Positions 1 to 6,666 of a stretch of 14,014 nucleotides of DNA are shown piece after piece. The DNA is from Thiotrichaceae bacterium UBA7359 (GTDB lineage Bacteria > Pseudomonadota > Gammaproteobacteria > Eutrophobiales > Eutrophobiaceae). The position numbers were made by a program, and so were the translations under genes. The stretch's first letter is position 1, and each line of letters begins with the position of its first letter. A model generated the notes under the pieces. That model did no database searches and had not been told where the DNA came from. It saw only the letters and a list, made by a program, of their open reading frames with translations. The stretch lies in NCBI GenBank assembly GCA_905182825.1, contig CAJJDJ010000105.1:1-14014 (forward strand), given 5' to 3'.

Positions 1-75
1 TGCAATCATGCACTTCATAATCAAAAAATTTTTAAAAAGAAATAGCACTACTATCTATAATCACTAAAATTCATT
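1..75 (+). promoter_or_regulatory. moeA upstream region with a candidate -10 box
   Basis: An AT-rich leader in front of moeA. A perfect TATAAT lies at 56-61, 14 bases before the moeA ATG, but I find no convincing -35 hexamer at the right distance and no Shine-Dalgarno before position 76. If the box is real, the 5' leader would be only about 8 bases. AT-rich DNA produces such boxes by chance, so this is weak. Confidence 0.25.
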
Positions 76-1344
76 ATGACCGAAAATGGCATAAATAAAG
101 ATTACAGTTGCATGGATGATTATGATCCAAATTCTATCTTGCCTGATGAAGCATTAAAAATAATATTTAATAAGATTTCGGCGACAACTGAAACAGAAAG
201 CATCCCGATTAGAGAATCACTGGGTCGCGTCCTAGCTACTAATATCACTTCTGAGATCAACGTGCCTTCAGGTCGTAATTCCGCGATGGATGGATATGCT
301 ATTAATGCTGTTGACCTCCCTTTCAATGGGAAAATTTCTCTAAAAATCATCGGTTCAAGCTTTGCTGGCAAACCTTCTAATATAAAAATCAAAAAAGGGG
401 AATGTATTCGTATTATGACTGGTGCCATTATGCCAGATGGCTCAGACACCGTTGTCATGCAAGAAGCTGTTGAAAGGTCTGGAGATACCATCGCACTAGG
501 AATTGAAACAAAAGCTGGAAACAACGTTCGTGAAGCAGGAGAAGACCTAGCTATTGGAGACCTAGTTCTTGAAAAAGGAATTAAAGTTACACCGGCAGAT
601 ATAGGTCTGCTTGCATCCTTAGGTCTTGCTAAAGTAACTGTATATAGAAAAATACGCGTCGCATTTTTCTCAACTGGAGATGAGCTACGTTCAGTTGGGG
701 ACAAACTCGACAATGGTGCTATCTATGACAGCAATCGTTACACCCTTTATGGAATGCTTAAACGTTTAGGTGTTGACACAATTGATATGGGGGTTGTAAA
801 GGATAATCGCAAATTAATGGATAAGGCCTTATCGGACGCGAAAGGAAAGTCTGACGTATTAATTACTTCGGGTGGCGTTTCAGTTGGGGAAGCAGACTAT
901 GTTAAAGAGAGTCTATTAAAGTATGGTGAAGTAGATTTCTGGAAGGTAGCCATGAAACCAGGCCGTCCCTTTACTTTCGGAAAACTAGATTCAACTTATT
1001 TTTTTGGACTACCAGGAAACCCGGTTTCAGTCATGGTGACATTCTATCAGTTTGTGCAACCCGCGTTGAAGAGAATCATTGGTGAAAAAGCAACATCGCC
1101 AATGCTGTTGAAAGTGCCTTGCATATCAAAACTAAAAAAACGTCCGGGAAGGGTTGAATATCAACGCGGTATCCTTGAGTGTGATGACACTGGGCGCATG
1201 ACTGTTCGAAAGACAGGGGCGCAAGGCTCTGGAATATTACGTTCTATGGCCGATGCAAATTGTTTCATCGTATTATCATTGGAGAACAATGGTGTCTCTC
1301 CAGAAGACTTAGTTGACGTTCAATTGTTCCATGGACTTGTTTGA
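76..1344 (+). CDS. moeA: Molybdopterin molybdenumtransferase MoeA
   Basis: MoeA inserts molybdate into adenylylated molybdopterin, the last common step of molybdenum-cofactor synthesis in the cytoplasm. The 422-residue product is slightly longer than the usual ~410. Family landmarks appear in order: GRNSAMDGYAI (about residues 67-77), IMTGAIMPDGSDTVVMQE (~113-130), FFSTGDEL (~198-205), TSGGVSVGEADYV (~266-278), KPGRPFTFG (~294-302) and GLPGNPVS (~313-320). Together these cover the MoeA N-terminal, MoCF-binding and C-terminal domains. The start at 76 is preferred over an internal ATG at 112 because the Cys/Asp-rich lead-in (SCMDDYDPNS) is, from memory, common in proteobacterial MoeA; no Shine-Dalgarno decides it. 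The gene converges with moaE-moaD. The cofactor presumably serves molybdoenzymes encoded elsewhere, such as formate dehydrogenase. Confidence 0.97.
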   Translation: MTENGINKDYSCMDDYDPNSILPDEALKIIFNKISATTETESIPIRESLGRVLATNITSEINVPSGRNSAMDGYAINAVDLPFNGKISLKIIGSSFAGKPSNIKIKKGECIRIMTGAIMPDGSDTVVMQEAVERSGDTIALGIETKAGNNVREAGEDLAIGDLVLEKGIKVTPADIGLLASLGLAKVTVYRKIRVAFFSTGDELRSVGDKLDNGAIYDSNRYTLYGMLKRLGVDTIDMGVVKDNRKLMDKALSDAKGKSDVLITSGGVSVGEADYVKESLLKYGEVDFWKVAMKPGRPFTFGKLDSTYFFGLPGNPVSVMVTFYQFVQPALKRIIGEKATSPMLLKVPCISKLKKRPGRVEYQRGILECDDTGRMTVRKTGAQGSGILRSMADANCFIVLSLENNGVSPEDLVDVQLFHGLV

Positions 1345-1365
1345 TAAAATTCAACTCGATTTTAT
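1344..1365 (+). terminator. Weak AT-only hairpin at the moeA stop
   Basis: A 7-bp inverted repeat, ATAAAAT at 1344-1350 and ATTTTAT at 1359-1365, has an 8-base loop and begins on the last base of the moeA stop codon. It lies between convergent moeA and moaE. The stem has no G-C pairs, so termination efficiency would be poor and the match may be chance. Confidence 0.2.
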
Positions 1366-1542
1366 TTCAATTTCAAATAATTTTCTAAATGGGAACGAAT
1401 AGACAAACTCTAGTGATAGTGCACTTAAAATACAAAATGCAATATCATTTCATCCAAGTATAATTAATTTTAGTTTGTACCCTTAAATAGACTGTTTTAT
1501 TTGTGTGTGTGTGCAGAATTATTCATTTAATGTCTAATGCAT

Positions 1543-1980
1543 TTAATAACCAGGAGTATTTTTTTCAACCCATATATCGCCTGCGCTTGTTTCTTCTTTT
1601 TTCCAGAATGGCGCTCCTGATTTCAATTGTTCCATTATTGCGCGACAACTCTCAAATGCATCTTTTCGATGCGAAGACCAAGTCGCAACTAAAACGATAT
1701 CCTCTCCTACGTTAATATTACCTATTCGATGCAATATCAATACATCAAGCAGTTTCCACTTTTCAATTGATTCTTTGGCAATCGTTTCGAGATGTTTTTC
1801 TGTCATCCCCGGATAATGCTCCAACGTCATATGTGTTACTTTTTTATTTTTATTAAAATCACGCATTGAACCGACAAAATTTGACGTCGCACCATACTTT
1901 CCAGCAATATCCAGACTATCCAGATAATATTGAATTTCTGCATAAGCATTAAACGATTTTTTTCGAATCTCGACCAACAT
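1543..1980 (-). CDS. moaE: Molybdopterin synthase large (catalytic) subunit MoaE
   Basis: MoaE, with MoaD, converts cyclic pyranopterin monophosphate to molybdopterin by adding two sulfurs. The 145-residue product matches the family's usual length (~150). It shows FVGSMRD (residues ~36-42), LEHYPGMTEK (~53-62), the HRIG motif (~85-88) and the C-terminal KSGAPFWKKE, whose Lys120 and Lys127 correspond to the catalytic lysines (K119 and K126) of the E. coli enzyme. It begins 3 bases after the moaD stop. A strong Shine-Dalgarno (GGAGG, 7 bases from the ATG) lies inside the end of moaD, so the pair forms a coupled operon. An opposite-strand reading frame at 1503-1715 is a shadow. Confidence 0.96.
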   Translation of the reverse strand: MLVEIRKKSFNAYAEIQYYLDSLDIAGKYGATSNFVGSMRDFNKNKKVTHMTLEHYPGMTEKHLETIAKESIEKWKLLDVLILHRIGNINVGEDIVLVATWSSHRKDAFESCRAIMEQLKSGAPFWKKEETSAGDIWVEKNTPGY

Positions 1981-1983
1981 AAA

Positions 1984-2220
1984 TCAACCTCCAGTAACCG
2001 GTGGAAAAAAAGCCACCTCATCTCCCGACTTCAGTTGATGTTCTGATTTCACATATTCCATATTGACTGCCATCATGACATTATCAAACTTGACATTTTT
2101 TGTTTCAATAATCGATCGCCAGAGTGAATTAACAGTGGCGCCTTCTTCAACATGAATAATAGAGGTCGTCTCGCCGATCAATTCGCGAAGGCTGGCAAAA
2201 TATTTAACAGATACTTGCAT
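1984..2220 (-). CDS. moaD: Molybdopterin synthase sulfur-carrier subunit MoaD
   Basis: MoaD is the small ubiquitin-like sulfur carrier. Its C-terminal glycine is adenylylated by MoeB and thiocarboxylated before donating sulfur at the MoaE active site. The product is 78 residues, close to the usual 81, and keeps the family ends: MQVSVKYFASLRE at the N-terminus and VAFFPPVTGG at the C-terminus with the essential Gly-Gly. It is first in a moaD-moaE pair and diverges from moaC across a 63-base gap. There is no clear Shine-Dalgarno before its ATG; the start is chosen from the conserved N-terminal beta strand. Confidence 0.95.
   Translation of the reverse strand: MQVSVKYFASLRELIGETTSIIHVEEGATVNSLWRSIIETKNVKFDNVMMAVNMEYVKSEHQLKSGDEVAFFPPVTGG
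1988..1992 (-). promoter_or_regulatory. moaE ribosome binding site inside the moaD Gly-Gly codons
   Basis: Read on the minus strand, the last two sense codons of moaD are GGA GGT, and they contain GGAGG, 7 bases from the moaE ATG. The invariant Gly-Gly tail of MoaD thus doubles as the Shine-Dalgarno of moaE, which sets the moaE start and points to translational coupling. Confidence 0.8.
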
Positions 2221-2283
2221 ATGATTGCTTAAAGTCTTTATTTGAGTAGTATTAAAGAATTATATCAAAGAGAACGTAATGAT

Positions 2284-2757
2284 ATGTCAAAATTAACACA
2301 TTTTAACGATCATGGAGCAGCTCACATGGTTAATATCAAAGATAAATCAGTCACTCATCGCGTTGCTGTTGCTGTTGGTGATATTTCTATGCAAAAAGAA
2401 ACATTATCACTAATCAAAGTAGGAAGTCATAAAAAAGGCGACGTATTTGGTATAGCAAGAACAGCAGGTATTATGGGAGCAAAAAAAACCGCTGACCTTA
2501 TACCCCTTTGTCACCCTCTTTCCCTCACTCATATTGATATTGATTTCGCCATTGATGAAAAGAATACCTCAATCCGTTGTCATTGCCGTGTTGAAACCGA
2601 AGGCAAGACGGGAGTAGAAATGGAAGCACTTACGGCTGTTCAAATTACATTATTAACTATCTATGATATGTGCAAAGCGGTTGATAGGGGCATGACTATC
2701 TTTAACGTTCAATTATCCGAAAAATCGGGAGGGAAATCCGGACTTTGGAAACGATAA
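2284..2757 (+). CDS. moaC: Cyclic pyranopterin monophosphate synthase MoaC
   Basis: MoaC acts after MoaA in the first stage of molybdenum-cofactor synthesis, making cyclic pyranopterin monophosphate from the MoaA product of GTP. The ATG at 2284 gives 157 residues, the normal size, starting MSKLTHFND like the E. coli protein. A longer reading from a TTG at 2242 would add 14 residues without homology. Visible motifs are KKGDVF with Lys51, LIPLCHPL (72-79), GKTGVEMEAL (107-116) and IYDMCKA with Asp128 and Lys131; Lys51, Asp128 and Lys131 match the E. coli active-site residues. A purine-rich AAGAG at 2268-2272 is a modest Shine-Dalgarno. It is divergent from moaD-moaE and likely shares their control region (2221-2283). 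Its partner moaA is not in the window. Confidence 0.96.
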   Translation: MSKLTHFNDHGAAHMVNIKDKSVTHRVAVAVGDISMQKETLSLIKVGSHKKGDVFGIARTAGIMGAKKTADLIPLCHPLSLTHIDIDFAIDEKNTSIRCHCRVETEGKTGVEMEALTAVQITLLTIYDMCKAVDRGMTIFNVQLSEKSGGKSGLWKR

Positions 2758-2894
2758 ACCTAGCAATTTTTGAGCATTTCAAATCTTAAAGATCATCATA
2801 GACAATCAGAATAGTATAACACACTGAATTTTATAGATTTTATCTAAAGCACGACAATAACCAACAGCTTGAGTATACTTACGCGCAATTAATA

Positions 2895-2914
2895 GCTAGA
2901 TACTAACATCTAGC
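2895..2914 (+). promoter_or_regulatory. Perfect 7-bp inverted repeat before the 94-residue gene
   Basis: GCTAGAT (2895-2901) and ATCTAGC (2908-2914) pair perfectly around a 6-base loop, followed by ACTTTT. It sits about 25 bases before the Shine-Dalgarno of the next gene and about 140 bases after moaC. It could be an operator, a leader hairpin or a weak terminator of moaC. The sequence alone does not decide. Confidence 0.35.
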
Positions 2915-2953
2915 ACTTTTGTGGTTAGAAATTATGCATGGAGTATTTTAAAA

Positions 2954-3238
2954 ATGACGTATAAAACCGATAGCAGTGCAAACAGAAGTCACGGGATTCT
3001 TAAATATCCCCGTACTGAAGTCGAATTTATTAATATCTTGGATCACTTCGTTGGCAGGCACATAGAAAAAGCAGTTGCGCATTTCGGTGTCCCAGAAGAT
3101 GAAGTAGACTTAACCGGTGGTGCAAAGGCTATAAAATTTACTAAGTCTGCAGTTTCGTTCAACAGCAACTGTACCTTTATGATCAATAACGTGGGCGCCA
3201 TCACAGAATACAATTTTGAACGCGGCGAGATAGCGTAA
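2954..3238 (+). CDS. Small protein of unknown function (94 residues)
   Basis: I do not recognise this gene with confidence. The ATG at 2954 has GGAG at 2940-2943, ten bases upstream; a GTG at 2921 would add 11 residues but lacks support. The product is 94 residues, soluble-looking, with no signal peptide, lipobox or membrane segment. The middle and end have a pattern, HFGVPEDE followed by a Leu-x-Gly-Gly turn, then CTFMINNVGAITEYNFE. This resembles, by eye only, small lipoproteins of the BamE/SmpA kind, which carry a FGxP turn and a terminal Cys-x-x-x-Phe strand followed by Gly-x-Ile/Val-x-x-Trp/Tyr. A cytoplasmic form would be unusual. It stands alone between moaC (+) and a convergent pterin-dehydratase-like gene. 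The codon pattern and ribosome site favour a real gene. Confidence 0.65.
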   Translation: MTYKTDSSANRSHGILKYPRTEVEFINILDHFVGRHIEKAVAHFGVPEDEVDLTGGAKAIKFTKSAVSFNSNCTFMINNVGAITEYNFERGEIA

Positions 3239-3262
3239 ATCAAACTCGCTATAAAGATTGCA

Positions 3263-3290
3263 ATTGGTGCCTTATTTGGTGGGCATCAAT
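3263..3290. terminator. Hairpin between convergent genes
   Basis: ATTGGTGCC (3263-3271) can pair with GGCATCAAT (3282-3290), nine pairs with one G-T, around a 10-base loop. It spans the stop codon of the leftward pterin-dehydratase gene and follows the 94-residue gene, so it could stop transcripts from either side. Neither side has a proper T run, which keeps this tentative. Confidence 0.3.
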
Positions 3291-3675
3291 CGTATCTAAT
3301 GTACTTAAATCTTGGGTCTTGAGGTGTCCCATCAAGAGAGCTACCCCCTTCTTTATTAGGCTGCCATTGTATAACTTCTTCAATCTTTAGTGCTAATTCG
3401 AAGTCTTTATCGGTAATTCCTTTTGCTGCATGATTCATCAGTTTTACCGTAACAAAAGCATAAGAAACTGTTAAGTCAGGATGGTGCCAGCCAACTTCTG
3501 CTAAATGGCCAATCGTGTTTACAACCATTAAGGTTGCCTTCCAACCACTTGTTTTATATTTTCGTCGTATCCAACCGCCTTCAAAATACCATTCTTGTAG
3601 CTCGTCTTTCAACCGTGCCTCTATCTCTGTTTCAGAATATGTTTCGTCTTTCCCTTCTTTACGCCATTGTGTCAT
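3286..3675 (-). CDS. Pterin-4a-carbinolamine dehydratase-like protein (4a-hydroxytetrahydrobiopterin dehydratase family)
   Basis: The PCD/PhhB family dehydrates 4a-hydroxy-tetrahydropterins. The 129-residue product carries the family core: an N-terminal WYFEGGWIRRKYK strand (~29-41), NTIGHLAEVGWHHPD with the signature His64-His65-Pro66, VTVKLMNHAAKGITDKDFELA (~74-94) with the second conserved histidine. It is longer than the minimal ~100-residue family, with extra residues at the N-terminus and a C-terminal tail (SSLDGTPQDPRF). It overlaps the end of mfnB by 17 bases and has GAGG as a ribosome site about 10 bases upstream of its ATG, so it is the last gene of the methanopterin/methanofuran operon. 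No phenylalanine hydroxylase gene is near. A role in methanopterin handling or synthesis, rather than phenylalanine hydroxylation, is inferred from context. Confidence 0.88.
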   Translation of the reverse strand: MTQWRKEGKDETYSETEIEARLKDELQEWYFEGGWIRRKYKTSGWKATLMVVNTIGHLAEVGWHHPDLTVSYAFVTVKLMNHAAKGITDKDFELALKIEEVIQWQPNKEGGSSLDGTPQDPRFKYIRYD

Positions 3676-4402
3676 TGTTTAACGCCTCACCTTTATATTC
3701 TACATCACCATGATTAGTGATCTTTTGTTGTGTGACTGCTTTTCTTATCTTAGTAATCTTTTTAGCCTCTATTGATTTCACTCTGTCATTTTCAGAACAA
3801 AGCGCGCCGCGAAAACCTAAATAATCAGGCTTAATATCTAACAATGAAGCTATGTCTTCGTTCCGCAAAGAACCTGCAAGTCCTGTTATTAAACCATGTT
3901 TTTTTGCAGTTCGAACAAAATTATCTAATTCCTCACATTTTATTAAAGAAAGTAAATTCTCACCTGTTTTATTCTTTGTATCTAACATCAAACCACTAAT
4001 TTCACTTTTCAATAAATGATCCTGTAAAGTTAAGGTCGTATAATTTTCTGCAAATAGAACAACTATAATTTTTATATTGTTTTTGGCTGCTTGATCTAAA
4101 ACTTCAATAAAAGACTCTTTTGCATAATCATCAAACAAACCTACTTTGACATAATCAACCCCGGTATTTGCCATGTTGACTATCAATTTGCTTAATGAGG
4201 GATCACTCGACTCAATATCGCCCACAGTGGCACTAGTAAGGGTTTTCCCAGATATAGATTTAACAACAGTTCCAACAACATGAGTTTCAAGCGCACCTAA
4301 GGCACCCTGCTCCGGATTTTTTAAATCTATGATGTCAACACCTGCTTTAAGGACGACCTGCGCTTCTTCTACAGAAGTCACACTCGCAAGCATACCAGTC
4401 AT
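3659..4402 (-). CDS. mfnB: (5-formylfuran-3-yl)methyl phosphate synthase MfnB
   Basis: MfnB condenses two glyceraldehyde-3-phosphate molecules into the furan phosphate that starts methanofuran synthesis. Methanofuran is the C1 carrier of the formyltransferase/hydrolase complex that yields formate from formyl-methanopterin in methylotrophs. The 247-residue product is a TIM-barrel of the former DUF556 family. It opens MLASVTSVEEA, then DIIDLKNPEQGALGA with Lys28 at the place of the catalytic lysine near residue 27 of the archaeal enzyme. Later come TSATVGD (~56-62), DYVKVGLF (~83-90), LMLDTKNKTG (~138-147) and a C-terminal DYLGFRGALC. Its start codon overlaps the stop of the DUF447 gene as ATGA, with AGGA nine bases upstream. 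Identification rests on motif and operon; the family match is strong. Confidence 0.92.
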   Translation of the reverse strand: MTGMLASVTSVEEAQVVLKAGVDIIDLKNPEQGALGALETHVVGTVVKSISGKTLTSATVGDIESSDPSLSKLIVNMANTGVDYVKVGLFDDYAKESFIEVLDQAAKNNIKIIVVLFAENYTTLTLQDHLLKSEISGLMLDTKNKTGENLLSLIKCEELDNFVRTAKKHGLITGLAGSLRNEDIASLLDIKPDYLGFRGALCSENDRVKSIEAKKITKIRKAVTQQKITNHGDVEYKGEALNNDTMA

Positions 4403-4974
4403 ACGGTCTTTTCCTGAGTCGATACTTGTCTATATTGCTTGATTCTTTCCATTAGCCATTCCCATGCGACTTTTTCATTTTTACCAGCAGTTTTATCGAT
4501 GGCTATTGCCAAGTATTCTACTTCCTGATCTATCTTTTCTCTCGTCAACATATGTAAGCGACTAACTAATATTGCCGCTTCCAACACTGCAGATTGAGCA
4601 CGACTGAAACCTTGAAATGGCTTATGATTAATTTCAATTAATTGCTTACAATAAAATCGTGGTCTCAATTCATCATCTTCAAATCTCTCTAAACCGAGCT
4701 CTAAATGACTTAACGCCACCTCTAAACGATGATCTTTTATCTTTTCAGTAGGTAGTAATGGCCAATCTTTGTGACCCGTCAAACAACCCGCGAAAACACG
4801 AACATCATCAACTCGATTAATTACAGCTGATTTATTACGCTGTATATTTTCTAATGTTGCAGAAGGTTTAAATGGTGCGATAATAATCAGTTCAGACTCT
4901 TTTTTAATACCCATCGGTGCTATATGGGTAGAACCATCTTCATTAGTAGTTGTCACTATAACTTCTTGAATCAT
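4399..4974 (-). CDS. DUF447 family protein, probable flavin-binding, of the methanopterin gene cluster
   Basis: The 191-residue product begins MIQEVIVTTTNEDGSTHIAPMG, the opening of the DUF447 family, followed by an INRVDDVRVF stretch (~52-61), a middle segment (RPRFYCKQ, ~104-111) and a helical C-terminal half (FSRAQSAVLEAAILVSRL). DUF447 members have an FMN-binding split-barrel fold; an archaeal member was, as I recall, crystallised with FMN. Their distribution follows methanogens and bacteria that use tetrahydromethanopterin. The reaction is not known to me. It is coupled on both sides by 4-base ATGA overlaps, to the dihydropteroate-synthase-like gene upstream and mfnB downstream, which supports a shared pathway. 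Its start follows an eight-A run, with a purine-rich but not classical ribosome site. Confidence 0.85.
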   Translation of the reverse strand: MIQEVIVTTTNEDGSTHIAPMGIKKESELIIIAPFKPSATLENIQRNKSAVINRVDDVRVFAGCLTGHKDWPLLPTEKIKDHRLEVALSHLELGLERFEDDELRPRFYCKQLIEINHKPFQGFSRAQSAVLEAAILVSRLHMLTREKIDQEVEYLAIAIDKTAGKNEKVAWEWLMERIKQYRQVSTQEKTV

Positions 4975-6449
4975 TTTTTTTCTTTCTTTTTATTACGACT
5001 CGCTTTTAATGTATTGCCTTCTCTTTTATATTCTGTAGTCTCTTTACGCAACTCTTTCATTGAATGAGCAGCGCGAGAGTCATCATCCTTTTGTTGTTCT
5101 GTTTTTGTATCAACTGAAGCGCCCCAATCAAGCTCTTCATCCTGCATATAATTTTTACCCAATTGCCAGGCAACTTGTGCCTTACCTAACTCCACACCCA
5201 TATAAAATGAATGAGGCGCATCATCCTCTAATAAATCTAATTTAGGAAACAACTCAAAAGGATTTGCGTCTGTATTTATACCATCACGATTATATACATG
5301 TATGCCTTCAGCACTCACCTGAATTCGATAACTAGGGTCTTTGACCTCTTTGGAAATCTCATTAATTTCCTCTGCGCTATAAGGAAAAGGCTTACGAGCA
5401 TGCATACCTAATAATGAACTATCCAATCCTTTGGGCAAGCTACTATCCCTTCTTGCAGCGTACATCATGCGGCGAGCTTTATCTGCTTCTCGTATAGCAG
5501 AACGACAATGAGGGCTAACCTCGGTTGCTAACACAGCATCCAGTTGCATTTCAGATATTAACCCAAACAGCATCGCATTAATCCCGGTTGTATCGGCTTC
5601 AGTCAACTCTGTTAGATTACCAACACCCATCATAATTTTAATATCAGGACAATTATGTCGTAACTCATGATAACGGATGATAGATTTGGTAAAACCAAAA
5701 TGAATAGGATCTAATATTACATCAGCATAAAAAGGCATGCCTTTCTTGGAAAACTTTTCAATAGCACGATACAAAGAAGACATGTCACCATGTGTTTCTG
5801 GTATTAATATGGGCACTGATGCAACCTCTTCCGCTATCCAGAGCATACTTTCTTTTAAGCTTAATAAATAGTCAGCCCCTGCTCGACCACCACGTAGCAA
5901 ATCATTCTCTTCAAGCGAATCGATACTCACCTTGAAGCCTCTATCATGTAATGCTTCTATCGTATCCTCTAAATGAGGAAATGGCGTATCCGGCAAACAG
6001 CCTACATCTATGACGTTTGCACCATCTCGACGATATTTTTCTGCCCGTTCTAGGATTTTTTCAATTCTTACCATCGGTGCATCTACAATTTCAGCAAATA
6101 TCTCAACATCATATTGACTAAGGTCAATTGGCTTACCCTTTCGCCCAAAAAAGACAGGGAGATCTTTTAAGTCAATTGGGCCAAGCACACACTCTATACC
6201 CAATTCCGCTGAAGTAACCGTCAAATCTCCACGGCATAAACCCGGAACAATAATACGATTTATTCCTTTCAATTCTGTCAGACGCCGAATGAGCATTTGT
6301 GCCGTCATCAAAGCGGCGACGCTGACGCCTATATTTCTAATCTCATAGGTGAATTCAATAGGTGCCATTTCCTCAAGAATTCGTTGCAGACGCTTTTGTG
6401 CGAGTTTACCAGTGAGAAAGAGGATATGTTCTTGTTTAGATTCGTGCAT
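4971..6449 (-). CDS. Dihydropteroate synthase-like protein of the tetrahydromethanopterin pathway (DUF6513/DHPS-related)
   Basis: This 492-residue protein belongs to the large dihydropteroate-synthase-related family found in methanogens and in bacteria with tetrahydromethanopterin. The N-terminal ~130 residues, opening EHILFLTGKLAQKRLQRIL, form the added domain. Then comes a pterin-binding TIM-barrel: NVIDVGCLPDTPFPHLEDTI (~146-165), FKVSIDSLEENDLLRGG (~172-188), ILIPETHGDM (~214-223), DVILDPIHFGF (~244-254), IMMGVGNLTELTEADTTGIN (~273-292) and DAVLATEVSPHCR (~304-316). The DHPS-like core suggests joining a pterin to an arylamine, but the exact step is not established to my knowledge. The last ~45 residues are a highly charged, Lys-rich, probably disordered tail. 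It heads the four-gene leftward operon. The start is taken from the EHILFLTG lead-in; no Shine-Dalgarno precedes it. Confidence 0.87.
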   Translation of the reverse strand: MHESKQEHILFLTGKLAQKRLQRILEEMAPIEFTYEIRNIGVSVAALMTAQMLIRRLTELKGINRIIVPGLCRGDLTVTSAELGIECVLGPIDLKDLPVFFGRKGKPIDLSQYDVEIFAEIVDAPMVRIEKILERAEKYRRDGANVIDVGCLPDTPFPHLEDTIEALHDRGFKVSIDSLEENDLLRGGRAGADYLLSLKESMLWIAEEVASVPILIPETHGDMSSLYRAIEKFSKKGMPFYADVILDPIHFGFTKSIIRYHELRHNCPDIKIMMGVGNLTELTEADTTGINAMLFGLISEMQLDAVLATEVSPHCRSAIREADKARRMMYAARRDSSLPKGLDSSLLGMHARKPFPYSAEEINEISKEVKDPSYRIQVSAEGIHVYNRDGINTDANPFELFPKLDLLEDDAPHSFYMGVELGKAQVAWQLGKNYMQDEELDWGASVDTKTEQQKDDDSRAAHSMKELRKETTEYKREGNTLKASRNKKKEKK

Positions 6450-6457
6450 TAAGATTC

Positions 6458-6463
6458 ATTATA
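6458..6463 (-). promoter_or_regulatory. Candidate -10 box of the methanopterin operon
   Basis: On the minus strand TATAAT lies at 6463-6458, eight bases before the ATG at 6449. Transcription from it would start within about two bases of the start codon, giving a near-leaderless message, which would fit the lack of a Shine-Dalgarno. No good -35 hexamer is visible, so chance is possible. Confidence 0.25.
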
Positions 6464-6555
6464 AGCAGCTGCCACCTGATTTGAGAGAACTATTTTAATT
6501 GAAAATGTGGTCAATATGAACCATCTAAAACGAATAAAAACATTCATTCACCCAT

Positions 6556-6666
6556 ATGAAAATCATTAAAAAGATAGTACTAACTTTAAGTATGATATTT
6601 ATATTATTGATTATATGTAATTTTTTTATGTTTTTTAATTCTTTTTATAAGCTGGCACGAATATAG
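6556..6666 (+). CDS. Possible 36-residue membrane peptide (doubtful)
   Basis: A frame from ATG 6556 to TAG 6664-6666 encodes 36 residues: a basic start (MKIIKK), then an uninterrupted hydrophobic stretch of about 22 residues rich in Ile, Leu and Phe, and a short basic end (YKLARI). It looks like a single-span membrane peptide. There is no Shine-Dalgarno, and T-rich DNA encodes such hydrophobic runs by chance. Its stop overlaps the -12 element of the sigma-54-type promoter, which argues that this DNA is regulatory. Also consider a remnant signal peptide. Confidence 0.2.
   Translation: MKIIKKIVLTLSMIFILLIICNFFMFFNSFYKLARI

Noticed and set aside
1..18. A possible start codon of a leftward gene running off the left edge
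   Set aside because: Only six codons are visible, with no Shine-Dalgarno behind them, so no gene can be supported.
120..713. A 197-codon open frame on the minus strand
   Set aside because: It lies wholly antisense to moeA, whose family motifs run through the same bases; the translation has no recognisable domain.
1501..1513. Short TG-repeat between moeA and moaE
   Set aside because: Only about five units; too short to treat as a variable repeat.
3259..3271. A GCAA...GTGCC pattern read as a minus-strand sigma-54 promoter
   Set aside because: The spacing between the two blocks is 3 instead of 5 bases, and it sits at the end, not the start, of a gene.
5060..5245. Plus-strand frame of 61 codons
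   Set aside because: Antisense shadow of the DHPS-like gene; the composition follows the tail and C-terminal codons read backwards.
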